Shown here: positions 35,081 through 43,668 of the stretch, piece after piece
Layout of the letters: every line of letters starts with the position of its first letter
How positions within the stretch are numbered: position 1 is the first letter of the stretch
Assembly: GCA_036008175.1 (NCBI GenBank)
Contig: DASYOB010000059.1
Span: 1-64,000, forward strand
Length of the DNA stretch: 64,000 nucleotides
Reading direction: 5' to 3'
Source: DATARH01 sp036008175
GTDB taxonomy: Bacteria > Pseudomonadota > Alphaproteobacteria > ATCC43930 > CGMCC-115725
Translations under genes and position numbers: made by a program
The notes under the pieces: model-generated
Told to the model about the DNA's origin: nothing
The model's database searches: none
What the model saw: the letters and a program-made list of their open reading frames with translations, nothing else

Positions 35081-36250
35081 ATGAACATCCACGAATATCA
35101 GGCAAAGCAGCTGTTGGCGAAATTCGGCGTAGCGGTCCCGCCGGGCGGCGTCGCCTATACCGCGGCGGAAGCGGTCGAGGTGGCGAGCCGGCTCGGCGGC
35201 GAGCGCTGGGCGGTCAAAGCGCAGATCCATGCCGGCGGCCGCGGCAAGGCGGGCGGGGTCAAGCTGGTGCGTTCGGAAGACGAGGTCGGTACCGCCGCGC
35301 GTGAACTGATCGGCAAGACCCTGGTCACGCACCAGACCGGCCCCGAGGGGCGGGTCGTCAAGCGGGTGTACGTCGAGGCCGCGTCGAACATCGCACGCGA
35401 GCTTTATTTAGCGCTGTCGATCGATCGGGGCAGCGGCCGGATTACGATCATCGGCGCCGCTGAGGGCGGCATGGAAATCGAGGAATTGGCGGAGCGTGCA
35501 CCGGAGAAGATCGTCAAGGAGGCGATCGACCCGGCCGCCGGCTTGTCGCCGTTCTACGCGCGCCGGCTAGGCTTTGTCTTTGGCCTCTCGGCGCCACAAA
35601 TTGGCAAGCTGGTCGAATTCGTCGCCGCGCTCTATCGCGCCTTTACTGAGCTTGATGCCTCGCTCGTCGAAATCAACCCATTGGTGCTGACCGCCGAGGG
35701 CGACCTGCTCGCGCTCGACGCCAAGTTCGGCTTCGACGACAACGCCCTGTTTCGCCATCCCGATGTCGAGGCGTTGCGCGACGAGGACGAGGAAGACCCG
35801 ATCGAGCTCGAAGCCGGCAAGCACGCGCTCAATTACGTCAAGCTCGACGGCAATATCGGCTGCATGGTCAACGGCGCCGGACTCGCCATGGCGACGATGG
35901 ACATCATCAAGCTGTTCGGCGGCAACCCGGCGAATTTTCTCGATGTCGGTGGCGGCGCGACGAAGGAGCGGGTGACGATCGCGTTCAAGCTGATCCTCTC
36001 CGACCCCAACGTCGAGGCGATCCTCGTCAACATCTTCGGCGGCATCATGCGCTGCGACGTGATCGCCGAGGGCATCGTCTCCGCCGCGCGCGAGGTCAAT
36101 TTGCATGTGCCGCTGGTGGTCCGCCTCGAAGGCACCAATGTCGAATTGGGCCGCCGCATCCTGAGCCAATCCGGGCTGCCTTTGATCGCCGCCGAGGGGT
36201 TCGAGGACGCCGCGAAGAAGGTCGTCGACGCGATCCGGGAGGCGGCTTGA
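35081..36250 (+). CDS. sucC: Succinyl-CoA synthetase (ADP-forming) beta subunit
   Basis: 389 aa. ATP-grasp N-terminal domain starting MNIHEYQAKQLLAKFGV, with AQIHAGGRGKAGGVKL and the C-terminal CoA-ligase domain NIFGGIMRCDVIAEG. TCA-cycle enzyme making ATP from succinyl-CoA. It is the first gene of sucC-sucD-(insert)-sucA-sucB-lpd; its TGA overlaps the sucD ATG by one base. Confidence 0.97.
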   Translation: MNIHEYQAKQLLAKFGVAVPPGGVAYTAAEAVEVASRLGGERWAVKAQIHAGGRGKAGGVKLVRSEDEVGTAARELIGKTLVTHQTGPEGRVVKRVYVEAASNIARELYLALSIDRGSGRITIIGAAEGGMEIEELAERAPEKIVKEAIDPAAGLSPFYARRLGFVFGLSAPQIGKLVEFVAALYRAFTELDASLVEINPLVLTAEGDLLALDAKFGFDDNALFRHPDVEALRDEDEEDPIELEAGKHALNYVKLDGNIGCMVNGAGLAMATMDIIKLFGGNPANFLDVGGGATKERVTIAFKLILSDPNVEAILVNIFGGIMRCDVIAEGIVSAAREVNLHVPLVVRLEGTNVELGRRILSQSGLPLIAAEGFEDAAKKVVDAIREAA

Positions 36251-37125
36251 TGTCGATCATCGTCGATGCCAGCACCACGGTGATTTGTCAGGGCTTTACC
36301 GGCTCGCAGGGTACCTTCCATTCCGAGCAGGCGATCGCCTACGGCACAAAAATGGTCGGCGGCGTGACCCCGGGAAAGGGCGGCACCAAGCATCTCGACC
36401 TGCCGGTGTTCGACACGGTGCACGAGGCGCGTGCCAAAACAGGCGCCACCGCGACCGTGATCTATGTGCCGCCGCCCTTCGCCGCCGATGCGATTCTCGA
36501 AGCGGTAGATGCGGGCATCGAGCTGGTGGTGTGCATCACCGAGGGTATCCCGGTCCTCGACATGGTGCGGGTGAAACGCGCGCTCGACGGCTCGAAGAGT
36601 ACGCTGATCGGGCCGAACTGCCCGGGGGTCATCACTCCCGACGAATGCAAGATTGGCATCATGCCCGGCCACATTCATCGCAGAGGCCGCGTCGGCATCG
36701 TCTCGCGCTCGGGCACCTTGACCTACGAGGCGGTGGCGCAGACGACCGCCGCCGGGCTCGGCCAATCGAGCTGCGTCGGCGTCGGCGGCGATCCGATTCA
36801 CGGGCTCGATTTTATTGACGTATTGGAGATGTTTCTCGCCGACGACGAGACCGAGGCGATCGTGATGATTGGCGAGATCGGCGGCACCGCCGAGGAGGAA
36901 GGCGCCGCGCTGATAAAATCCTCGCGCCGCAAAAAGCCGATGGTCGGTTTCATTGCCGGCGCCGCTGCGCCGCCGGGGCGGCGGATGGGGCATGCCGGCG
37001 CGATCATATCAGGCGGCAAGGGCACGGCCGGCGACAAGATGGAGGCGCTCAGAAGCGCCGGGATCACGGTCTGCGAATCGCCAGCCGCGATCGGCACGAC
37101 GATGAAGCACGTGCTGCAAGGGTAA
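36250..37125 (+). CDS. sucD: Succinyl-CoA synthetase alpha subunit
   Basis: 291 aa. CoA-binding Rossmann domain (QGFTGSQGTFHSEQAI near residue 13). The active-site His is within GHAGAIISGGKGTAGDKM near residue 247. It forms the phospho-histidine intermediate and pairs with SucC. Start at 36250, translationally coupled to sucC. The conserved GPNCPGVITP segment is present. Confidence 0.97.
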   Translation: MSIIVDASTTVICQGFTGSQGTFHSEQAIAYGTKMVGGVTPGKGGTKHLDLPVFDTVHEARAKTGATATVIYVPPPFAADAILEAVDAGIELVVCITEGIPVLDMVRVKRALDGSKSTLIGPNCPGVITPDECKIGIMPGHIHRRGRVGIVSRSGTLTYEAVAQTTAAGLGQSSCVGVGGDPIHGLDFIDVLEMFLADDETEAIVMIGEIGGTAEEEGAALIKSSRRKKPMVGFIAGAAAPPGRRMGHAGAIISGGKGTAGDKMEALRSAGITVCESPAAIGTTMKHVLQG

Positions 37126-37153
37126 GGAGCGGGCAGCTTCGCAGCTATTTTAG

Positions 37154-37951
37154 ATGACCATCGAAACGTATCCCGATCAGCTTGAGCCGGAAAATCAAGA
37201 CGCCGTCATTTGGCGGTTCATAAGCATGGCTAAGTTCCAAAATTTGATCGAGACCGGCGAATTGTACTTCTGCCGGGCTGATCTGTTCTCCAACGATGAG
37301 CGCGAAGGATTGCCACCCGAGGAATACCTGCCCGCGCTCTTGGGGTTGAATCCACTCGTTCTACGTGACCGACAGCAACTCAATCATCAGATTGGCTCCA
37401 TCGCGCAGTTTCGCGAGAGCTTCTACATTAGCTGCTGGCAGCTCTTTCGCGATGAAACCTACAAAATGTGGAAGGAATACGGTGAAGGTGGAGTAGCTAT
37501 TTGCTCCCGGTATTCGCTTCTGAAGTCGGCGCTCGATGCAATGGACGATCGCGCATTTCTGGGGCTGGTCCGCTACGGTGCGGAGCACCTCACAGGCTTC
37601 AATCTGTTCCGATTTATCACGACCAAGCGCGTGGATTATGCAGCCGAACAAGAAGTTCGCGCGATGTTGTGGATCATGGACCCTCTTGCAGGGATTAATC
37701 GGCATTTCGATATTGCGAATCAAGCGCACTCACGCCCGCTCACCCCTCCGCCGGAACGGGTATTGCAGGGCCAAAGGCGGGGAGTGGACCTGCAGACGCT
37801 CGTGACGGAAATAGTTGTTACGCCCTGGGCATCCCCTGCGGCCTACGACGAAATCAACCGGTTGGCTACCAGTAACGGCTATGCCTTTCCGATTCGGTTG
37901 TCCCAGCTTGCCCGTTACCGCGAGTTGCTTCCCTCGACGGTATCGCGCTGA
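37154..37951 (+). CDS. DUF2971-like protein inserted between sucD and sucA
   Basis: 265 aa. The pattern of a near-N-terminal RFISMAKFQNLIETGELYFCRADLF, SCWQLFRDETYKMWKEYG, GVAICSRYSLL and AEQEVRAMLW segments fits the DUF2971 family, whose function is unknown and whose members are often found in accessory and defence-rich DNA. It is visibly less GC-rich and uses more A/T-ending codons than sucD and sucA. It sits 28 nt after sucD, and its stop codon directly abuts an in-frame ATG of sucA, so it is embedded in the TCA operon transcript. It looks like an acquired cassette. Confidence 0.75.
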   Translation: MTIETYPDQLEPENQDAVIWRFISMAKFQNLIETGELYFCRADLFSNDEREGLPPEEYLPALLGLNPLVLRDRQQLNHQIGSIAQFRESFYISCWQLFRDETYKMWKEYGEGGVAICSRYSLLKSALDAMDDRAFLGLVRYGAEHLTGFNLFRFITTKRVDYAAEQEVRAMLWIMDPLAGINRHFDIANQAHSRPLTPPPERVLQGQRRGVDLQTLVTEIVVTPWASPAAYDEINRLATSNGYAFPIRLSQLARYRELLPSTVSR

Positions 37952-37972
37952 ATGAGGGTTGTTTCTCGAACC

Positions 37973-40822
37973 ATGGACCGCTTGAACGGCGCCACGTTTC
38001 TGTCGGGCGCCAATGCCGAGTTCATCGCCGAGCTGTATAGCCGCTATCTTGAAGACCCGAGTGCGGTGGACGACAGCTGGCGCGCGTTCTTTGCGGAGTT
38101 TGGCGATGACGCGGCCTCGGTAAGAGCCGAGCGTGCCGGGCCGCCGTGGGCGCGGCCATTGCCGCCGCTCGCCGGGCCCGAGCCGGGTGGTGCGGCTCCC
38201 GCCCAGCCGGTGTCGGCAGAAGCCGTCCAGGAGGCGGCGACCGCATCGATCCGCGCCCTTCAGCTGATACGCGCCTACCGGGTGCGCGGCCATCTCCTGG
38301 CCGATCTCGACCCGCTCGGCCTCGAACAGCGCGGCCACCCTCCCGAGCTCGATTACCGCACCTACGGCTTCACCGAGGCCGATCTCGACCGCGAGATCTT
38401 CATCAACAATCTCGGCCGCGAACGCGCCGCGCTGCGCGAGATCCTCGCGATCCTGCGCGAGACCTATTGCGGCCATATCGGCGTCGAGTACATGCATATC
38501 CAGGTGCTGGAAGAGCGCCAATGGATCCAGCAGAAATTCGAGCATCGCGCCAAGGGGCAAACCGGGCGCCCGAGCCTGACCAGCGCAGCAAAGAAGGAAA
38601 TCCTGCGGGTCCTGACCGAGGCCGAGACCTTCGAGCGGTTTCTCGACCGGCGCTATACCGGGACCAAGCGTTTCGGCATCGAAGGCGCCGAGTCGCTGAT
38701 GCCGGCGCTCGAGGCCATCCTGCGCTGCGGCGCCGAGTTGGGGATCCGCGAGTTCGTTGTCGGCATGCCGCATCGCGGCCGGCTCAACGTGCTCGCCAAT
38801 TTCATGCGCAAGCCTTACGCGGCGATCTTCTCCGAGTTCCAGGGCAATGCCGCCAACCCCGAGCACGTCCAGGGCTCGGGCGATGTCAAATACCATCTCG
38901 GCACCTCCACCGACCGCGACATCGGAGGTCGCAACGTGCATCTATCGCTCGCCGCCAACCCGTCGCATCTGGAAGCGGTGAACCCTGTCGTGCTCGGCAA
39001 GGTGCGCGCGAAACAGCGCCAGCATGGCGACAGTGAACGCAAGGAGGTCGTCGGCATCCTGATGCATGGCGACGCCGCCTTCGCCGGTCAGGGCGTCGTC
39101 GCCGAGTCGCTGGAACTGTCGGAGCTGCGCGGTTTCCGTACTGGCGGCACCATCCACATTATCGTCAACAACCAAATCGGCTTCACCACGAGCCCGGCTT
39201 TCGCCCGCTCTAGCCCGTATCCCTCCGACATCGCCAAGGGCGTGCAGGCGCCGATCCTCCATGTCAACGGCGACGACCCGGAGGCGGTCGTTGAGGTGGC
39301 GCGCGTTGCGACCGAATTCCGTCAGCGCTTCAACAAGGATGTGGTCATCGACCTGTTCTGCTACCGCCGGCATGGCCACAACGAGGGTGACGAGCCGGCC
39401 TTCACTCAGCCGCTGATGTACCGCACGATCGCGCGCCGTCCGACGACGCGGCAGATCTACGCCAACCGGCTTGTCGCCGAGGGGGTGCTTACCGAAGCCG
39501 AGGTCGAGGCGATGGCCAGCCGGTTCATTGCTCATCTGGAAAGCCAATTCGCGGCGGCCGAGAACTACCGGCCGAACAAGGCCGACTGGCTGGAGGGAGC
39601 CTGGGCCGGGCTGGAGACGGCACCCGACGACGACCGCCGCGGCGACACCGCCGCCCCGCTCGCGTTATTGCGCGAGGTCGGACGCGGTCTGGTGACGGTG
39701 CCGGAAGGCTTTCACCTGAACCGCAAGGTCGCCCGGCTGCTTGACGCAAAGCGTGAGGCAATTGAATCCGGCGAGAACATCGATTGGGCCACAGCGGAGG
39801 CGCTGGCAATCGGCACGCTATGCGCCGAGGGAACGCATGTGCGGTTGTCGGGCCAGGACAGCGGCCGCGGCACCTTCTCGCATCGCCACGCCGTTCTGGT
39901 CGATCAGGAGAGCGAGGAACGTTACGTCCCGATCAACCACGTCGGCAAGGGGCAGGCGCCGTTCGACATCATCGACAGCCCGCTTTCGGAAGCGGCGGTG
40001 GTTGGCTTCGAGTACGGGTACAGCCTCGCCGATCCGAAGACGCTGGTCATCTGGGAGGCGCAGTTCGGCGATTTCGCCAACGGCGCCCAGGTCATCGTCG
40101 ACCAGTTTCTCAGCTCGGGCGAAGCCAAATGGCTGCGCATGAGCGGACTCGTGCTGCTGCTGCCGCACGGCTATGAAGGGCAAGGGCCGGAGCATTCCTC
40201 GGCACGGATCGAGCGCTATTTGCAGCTCTGCGCCGAGGACAACATGCAAATCTGCAACCTGACGACCGCCGCCAATTATTTCCATGCGCTGCGGCGGCAG
40301 ATCCGGCGCAATTTCAGGAAGCCGCTGGTGGTCTTCACGCCGAAATCGCTGCTGCGCGCGAAGGAGGTCATGTCGCCGCTCGCCGATATGGGACCGGGCA
40401 CGACATTCCACCGGATCATCGACGAGAGCGAAAAAATTGCGCCCGATGAACAGGTGCGGCGCGTCGTGCTGTCGAGCGGCAAGGTCTATTTCGACCTGCT
40501 CAAGGTACGCGCCGAGAAGGGCGACGACAAAGTCGCGCTGGTGCGGGTAGAGCAGCTTTACCCGTTCCCGTTCGCCACCCTCGCCAAGGTGTTCCAACGC
40601 TATCGCAACGCCGAGGTGGTCTGGTGCCAGGAGGAGCCGCAGAACATGGGCGCCTGGGGCTTTGTCGACCGCCGCATCGAGCAAATGCTGGCCGGACTTG
40701 ATGTCGCCGCGAAGCGCCTGCGCTTTGTCGGCCGGGCCGAGGCCGCTTCGCCCGCGACCGGGCTGTTCCGGCGCCATGCGCAGGAACAGGCGCATCTCGT
40801 TGCTGATGCAGTGGCGGCGTGA
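37973..40822 (+). CDS. sucA: 2-oxoglutarate dehydrogenase E1 component
   Basis: 949 aa from the ATG at 37973 (an ATG at 37952 is the alternative). ThDP-dependent decarboxylation of 2-oxoglutarate. The N-terminus FLSGANAEFIAELYSRYLED is the E2-binding region. The catalytic core has VGMPHRGRLNVLAN and the ThDP/Mg site CYRRHGHNEGDEP, and the C-terminal EPQNMGAW block is intact. It is followed 10 nt later by sucB. Confidence 0.97.
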   Translation: MDRLNGATFLSGANAEFIAELYSRYLEDPSAVDDSWRAFFAEFGDDAASVRAERAGPPWARPLPPLAGPEPGGAAPAQPVSAEAVQEAATASIRALQLIRAYRVRGHLLADLDPLGLEQRGHPPELDYRTYGFTEADLDREIFINNLGRERAALREILAILRETYCGHIGVEYMHIQVLEERQWIQQKFEHRAKGQTGRPSLTSAAKKEILRVLTEAETFERFLDRRYTGTKRFGIEGAESLMPALEAILRCGAELGIREFVVGMPHRGRLNVLANFMRKPYAAIFSEFQGNAANPEHVQGSGDVKYHLGTSTDRDIGGRNVHLSLAANPSHLEAVNPVVLGKVRAKQRQHGDSERKEVVGILMHGDAAFAGQGVVAESLELSELRGFRTGGTIHIIVNNQIGFTTSPAFARSSPYPSDIAKGVQAPILHVNGDDPEAVVEVARVATEFRQRFNKDVVIDLFCYRRHGHNEGDEPAFTQPLMYRTIARRPTTRQIYANRLVAEGVLTEAEVEAMASRFIAHLESQFAAAENYRPNKADWLEGAWAGLETAPDDDRRGDTAAPLALLREVGRGLVTVPEGFHLNRKVARLLDAKREAIESGENIDWATAEALAIGTLCAEGTHVRLSGQDSGRGTFSHRHAVLVDQESEERYVPINHVGKGQAPFDIIDSPLSEAAVVGFEYGYSLADPKTLVIWEAQFGDFANGAQVIVDQFLSSGEAKWLRMSGLVLLLPHGYEGQGPEHSSARIERYLQLCAEDNMQICNLTTAANYFHALRRQIRRNFRKPLVVFTPKSLLRAKEVMSPLADMGPGTTFHRIIDESEKIAPDEQVRRVVLSSGKVYFDLLKVRAEKGDDKVALVRVEQLYPFPFATLAKVFQRYRNAEVVWCQEEPQNMGAWGFVDRRIEQMLAGLDVAAKRLRFVGRAEAASPATGLFRRHAQEQAHLVADAVAA

Positions 40823-40831
40823 GCCCAGCGC

Positions 40832-42061
40832 ATGGCGACCGAGATCAGGGTCCCGACACTCGGTGAGTCGATCACCGAGGCGACGGTCGCGCGCTGGCTG
40901 AAGCAGCCGGGCGAGGCGGTCGAACGCGACGAGCCGGTCGTTGAGCTGGAGACCGACAAGGTCACCCTGGAAGTGCCCGCGCCCGCAGCCGGGCGGCTTG
41001 GCGAAGTGATCGCCGTCGAAGGCGCCAATGTGCCGGTCGGGGCGGTGCTCGGCACGATCGCCGACGGCGCTGCGGCCGCGGCCCCTCACCCTGTCCCTCT
41101 CCCCGCGAGCGGGGAGAGGGTGTCCGAGGCGAAGGCGCGGATGGGTGAGGGGCAATCGGCGCTCGAACGATCCGGCCCGGCCGTCCGCAAGCTTGTCGCC
41201 GAGACCGGGATCGATGCAACGCAGATCACGCCGACCGGTCGCGGCGGTCGCGTGACGAAAGGCGATGTGATCGCCGCCCGCGATCAACGCACGCCGTCTG
41301 CTCCGGTAAGCGAGGCGCCGTCCGAACCCGCCCCCGCGCCACGGCGCGATCGGCCGCCGGCCGAACGCGAGACCCGGGTACGCATGACCCGGCTGCGCCG
41401 CCGCATCGCCGAGCGCCTGAAGGAGGCGCAGAACACCGCGGCGATGCTCACGACCTTTAACGAGATCGACATGTCGGCGGCGATGGCGCTGCGCGAGCGC
41501 TGGCGCGAATCGTTCGAGAAAAAGCACGGCGTGCGGCTCGGCTTCATGTCGATCTTCGTAAAGGCGGCGATTGTCGGCTTGAAGGAATTGCCGGCGGTTA
41601 ATGCCGAGATCGATGGCGAGGACATCGTCTACAAGAATCATTACGACATCGGCGTCGCGGTCGGCACCGAGCAAGGCCTAGTCGTGCCGGTGGTGCGTGA
41701 TGTGGACGCGAAGAGCTTTGCCGACATCGAGAAGGAGATCGGCGCGCTCGGCCGCAAGGCGCGCGACGGCAAGTTGACGATCGAAGACCTCTCTGGCGGT
41801 ACCTTTACGATCTCGAACGGCGGGGTCTACGGGTCGCTGTTATCGACGCCGATCCTCAATCCACCGCAATCGGCGATCCTCGGCATGCACAAGACCGAGC
41901 GCCGGCCCGTCGCGATCGGCGACAAGATCGAGATCCGGCCGATGATGTATGTCGCGCTCTCCTACGACCACCGCATCGTCGACGGCCGCGAGGCGGTGAC
42001 TTTTCTGGTGCGCATCAAGGAATGCGTCGAGGACCCGTCGCGCATCCTGTTCGACATCTGA
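40832..42061 (+). CDS. sucB: 2-oxoglutarate dehydrogenase E2 (dihydrolipoyl succinyltransferase)
   Basis: 409 aa. Lipoyl domain (residues 1-78) with the lipoylated Lys in ELETDKVTLEV. The E3/E1-binding domain has VRKLVAETGIDATQITPTGRGGRVTKGDV (about 112-140). The catalytic domain ends in DHRIVDGREAVTFL with the active-site His and Asp. The linker between lipoyl and binding domains contains residues encoded by a 71-bp palindromic repeat (41082-41152) that keeps the frame (APHPVPLPASGERVSEAK, then ARMGEG). Confidence 0.96.
   Translation: MATEIRVPTLGESITEATVARWLKQPGEAVERDEPVVELETDKVTLEVPAPAAGRLGEVIAVEGANVPVGAVLGTIADGAAAAAPHPVPLPASGERVSEAKARMGEGQSALERSGPAVRKLVAETGIDATQITPTGRGGRVTKGDVIAARDQRTPSAPVSEAPSEPAPAPRRDRPPAERETRVRMTRLRRRIAERLKEAQNTAAMLTTFNEIDMSAAMALRERWRESFEKKHGVRLGFMSIFVKAAIVGLKELPAVNAEIDGEDIVYKNHYDIGVAVGTEQGLVVPVVRDVDAKSFADIEKEIGALGRKARDGKLTIEDLSGGTFTISNGGVYGSLLSTPILNPPQSAILGMHKTERRPVAIGDKIEIRPMMYVALSYDHRIVDGREAVTFLVRIKECVEDPSRILFDI
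41082..41152. repeat. Palindromic repeat element inserted in frame within sucB
   Basis: The outer arms CCCCTCACCC (41082-41091) and GGGTGAGGGG (41143-41152) are perfect inverted copies. Inside them CCCTCTCCCCGC (41095-41106) and GCGGGGAGAGGG (41109-41120) form a second perfect 12-bp stem. This type of CCCTCACCC/CTCTCCCC palindrome is normally intergenic in proteobacteria. Here it sits in coding sequence, in the flexible linker of SucB, without breaking the frame. Confidence 0.85.
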
Positions 42062-42094
42062 CCCGCAGAATGATCCGTTCTCCAACCTCAATCG

Positions 42095-42177
42095 GTCATG
42101 GCCGGACTAGGTCCGGCCATCCACGTCTTCGTTTCGAAAACGGCTGCGTGGACGTCCGGGTCAAGCCCGGGCATGAC
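42095..42177. repeat. Double-hairpin palindromic repeat between sucB and lpd
   Basis: Outer GTCATG...CATGAC arms enclose a perfect GGCCGGAC-TAG-GTCCGGCC hairpin (42100-42118) and a second CCGGGTCAAGCCCGG hairpin near 42157-42171, with CCACGTC/CGTGGAC copies between. The sequence matches the style of the GTCATGGCCGG...CCCGGGCATGAC elements common in alphaproteobacteria. It lies inside the suc-lpd transcript and may affect mRNA stability. Confidence 0.75.
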
Positions 42178-42192
42178 GGTAATTGGTGAGCG

Positions 42193-43599
42193 GTGGCCGA
42201 GCGCTACGACATCGCGATCATCGGCGCCGGGCCGGGCGGCTATGTCGCGGCGATCCGCGCGGCGCAACTCGGCATGAAGACGGCCTGCATCGACAGCCGT
42301 GCTGTGCCTGGCGGCACTTGCCTCAATATCGGCTGCATACCGTCGAAGGCGCTGCTGCAATCCTCGGAGAAATTCGCCGAGGCGCGTCACCGCTTCGCCG
42401 AGCACGGCGTCAAGCTCGGCGATATCGGCCTCGACCTGCCGGCGATGATGGCGCGCAAGGACAAGGTCGTCGAGACCCTGACCCGCGGGGTTGAGTTCCT
42501 GTTCCGCAAGAACAAGGTCGATTGGCTCAAGGGCCGCGGCCGCATTACCGCACCCGGCCGGATCGCGGTCGGCACCGGGGACGGCGCGAGCCAGGAGATC
42601 GAGGCCCATTCCATCGTCATCGCCACCGGCTCGGAGAGCATCCCTTTGCCCGGCCTTACCATCGACGAGCAGCGCATCGTCTCCTCGACCGGCGCGCTGG
42701 CGCTGCCGCAGGTGCCGGAGCGGTTTGCTGTGGTCGGAGGCGGCTATATCGGGCTGGAGCTGGGCTCGGTGTGGTCGCGGCTTGGCGCCAAGGTCACCGT
42801 GATCGAGTTTTTTGACCGCATCTTGCCGAACATGGACCGCGAGCTGGGGCCGGCGATGCAGCGGCTGCTGACCCGTGGCGGCATGACCTTCAAGCTATCC
42901 ACGAAGGTCGCGAGCGGCTGCGCCGGCAATGACGGGGTCGCCCTCGAACTCGAACCCGCCAAGGGTGGGGAGCGCGAGACACTGACGGCCGATATCGTGC
43001 TGGTGGCGATTGGCCGGCGGCCGTTTACCGACGGCTTAGGGTTGGACGAAATCGGCATCGCCCGCGACCCGGCCGGCCGCATCACGGTCGGCGACAATTT
43101 CGCGACCAATGTTTCCGGGATCTACGCGATCGGCGACGTGATCCGCGGGCCGATGCTGGCGCATAAGGCGATGGAGGAGGGCGTTGCGCTGGCCGAGCGG
43201 ATCGCGGGCGAAAAGACTGAGGTCGAATACGACGCTATCCCCGCGGTGGTCTACACTTGGCCCGAGGTCGCCTCGGTCGGCAAGACCGAGGAGGAGCTGA
43301 GGGCCGCCGGCATCGAATACCGGGCCGGCAAGTTCCCGTTCACCGCAACGCCTCGCGCCCGCACCAACGGCGACACCGACGGTTTCGTCAAGATTCTTGC
43401 CGACGCCGCGACCGACCGGGTGCTCGGGGTCCATATCATCGGCCCCGATGCCGGGACGCTGATCGCCGAGGCGACGCTGGCGATCGAATTCGGCGCCTCG
43501 GCCGAGGACATCGCCCGCACCTGCCACGCCCACCCGACCCTCAGCGAGGCGATGAAGGAAGCCGCGCTCGCGGTCGATGGCCGCGCCATTCACATCTGA
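42193..43599 (+). CDS. lpd: Dihydrolipoyl dehydrogenase (E3)
   Basis: 468 aa. FAD- and NAD-binding disulfide oxidoreductase that reoxidises the lipoyl arm of SucB. The redox-active disulfide is in GGTCLNIGCIPSKALL; the N-terminal FAD GxGxxG is IIGAGPGGYVAAI; the C-terminal His-Glu pair lies in CHAHPTLSEAM. GTG start at 42193. It is separated from sucB by 131 nt that hold the palindromic repeat, and is probably the last gene of the operon. Confidence 0.96.
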   Translation: MAERYDIAIIGAGPGGYVAAIRAAQLGMKTACIDSRAVPGGTCLNIGCIPSKALLQSSEKFAEARHRFAEHGVKLGDIGLDLPAMMARKDKVVETLTRGVEFLFRKNKVDWLKGRGRITAPGRIAVGTGDGASQEIEAHSIVIATGSESIPLPGLTIDEQRIVSSTGALALPQVPERFAVVGGGYIGLELGSVWSRLGAKVTVIEFFDRILPNMDRELGPAMQRLLTRGGMTFKLSTKVASGCAGNDGVALELEPAKGGERETLTADIVLVAIGRRPFTDGLGLDEIGIARDPAGRITVGDNFATNVSGIYAIGDVIRGPMLAHKAMEEGVALAERIAGEKTEVEYDAIPAVVYTWPEVASVGKTEEELRAAGIEYRAGKFPFTATPRARTNGDTDGFVKILADAATDRVLGVHIIGPDAGTLIAEATLAIEFGASAEDIARTCHAHPTLSEAMKEAALAVDGRAIHI

Positions 43600-43668
43600 G
43601 CTGACCCGACACGCCCGCTCGCCCCAGCTGTGCTATCGTGGGGAGGCTACAGCTTCGCGAGGTCGCGC

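Noticed and set aside
39818..41674. 618-codon minus-strand open frame opposite sucA and sucB
   Set aside because: Shadow of two certain genes; it spans the sucA-sucB junction and the inserted repeat and has no domain-like pattern.
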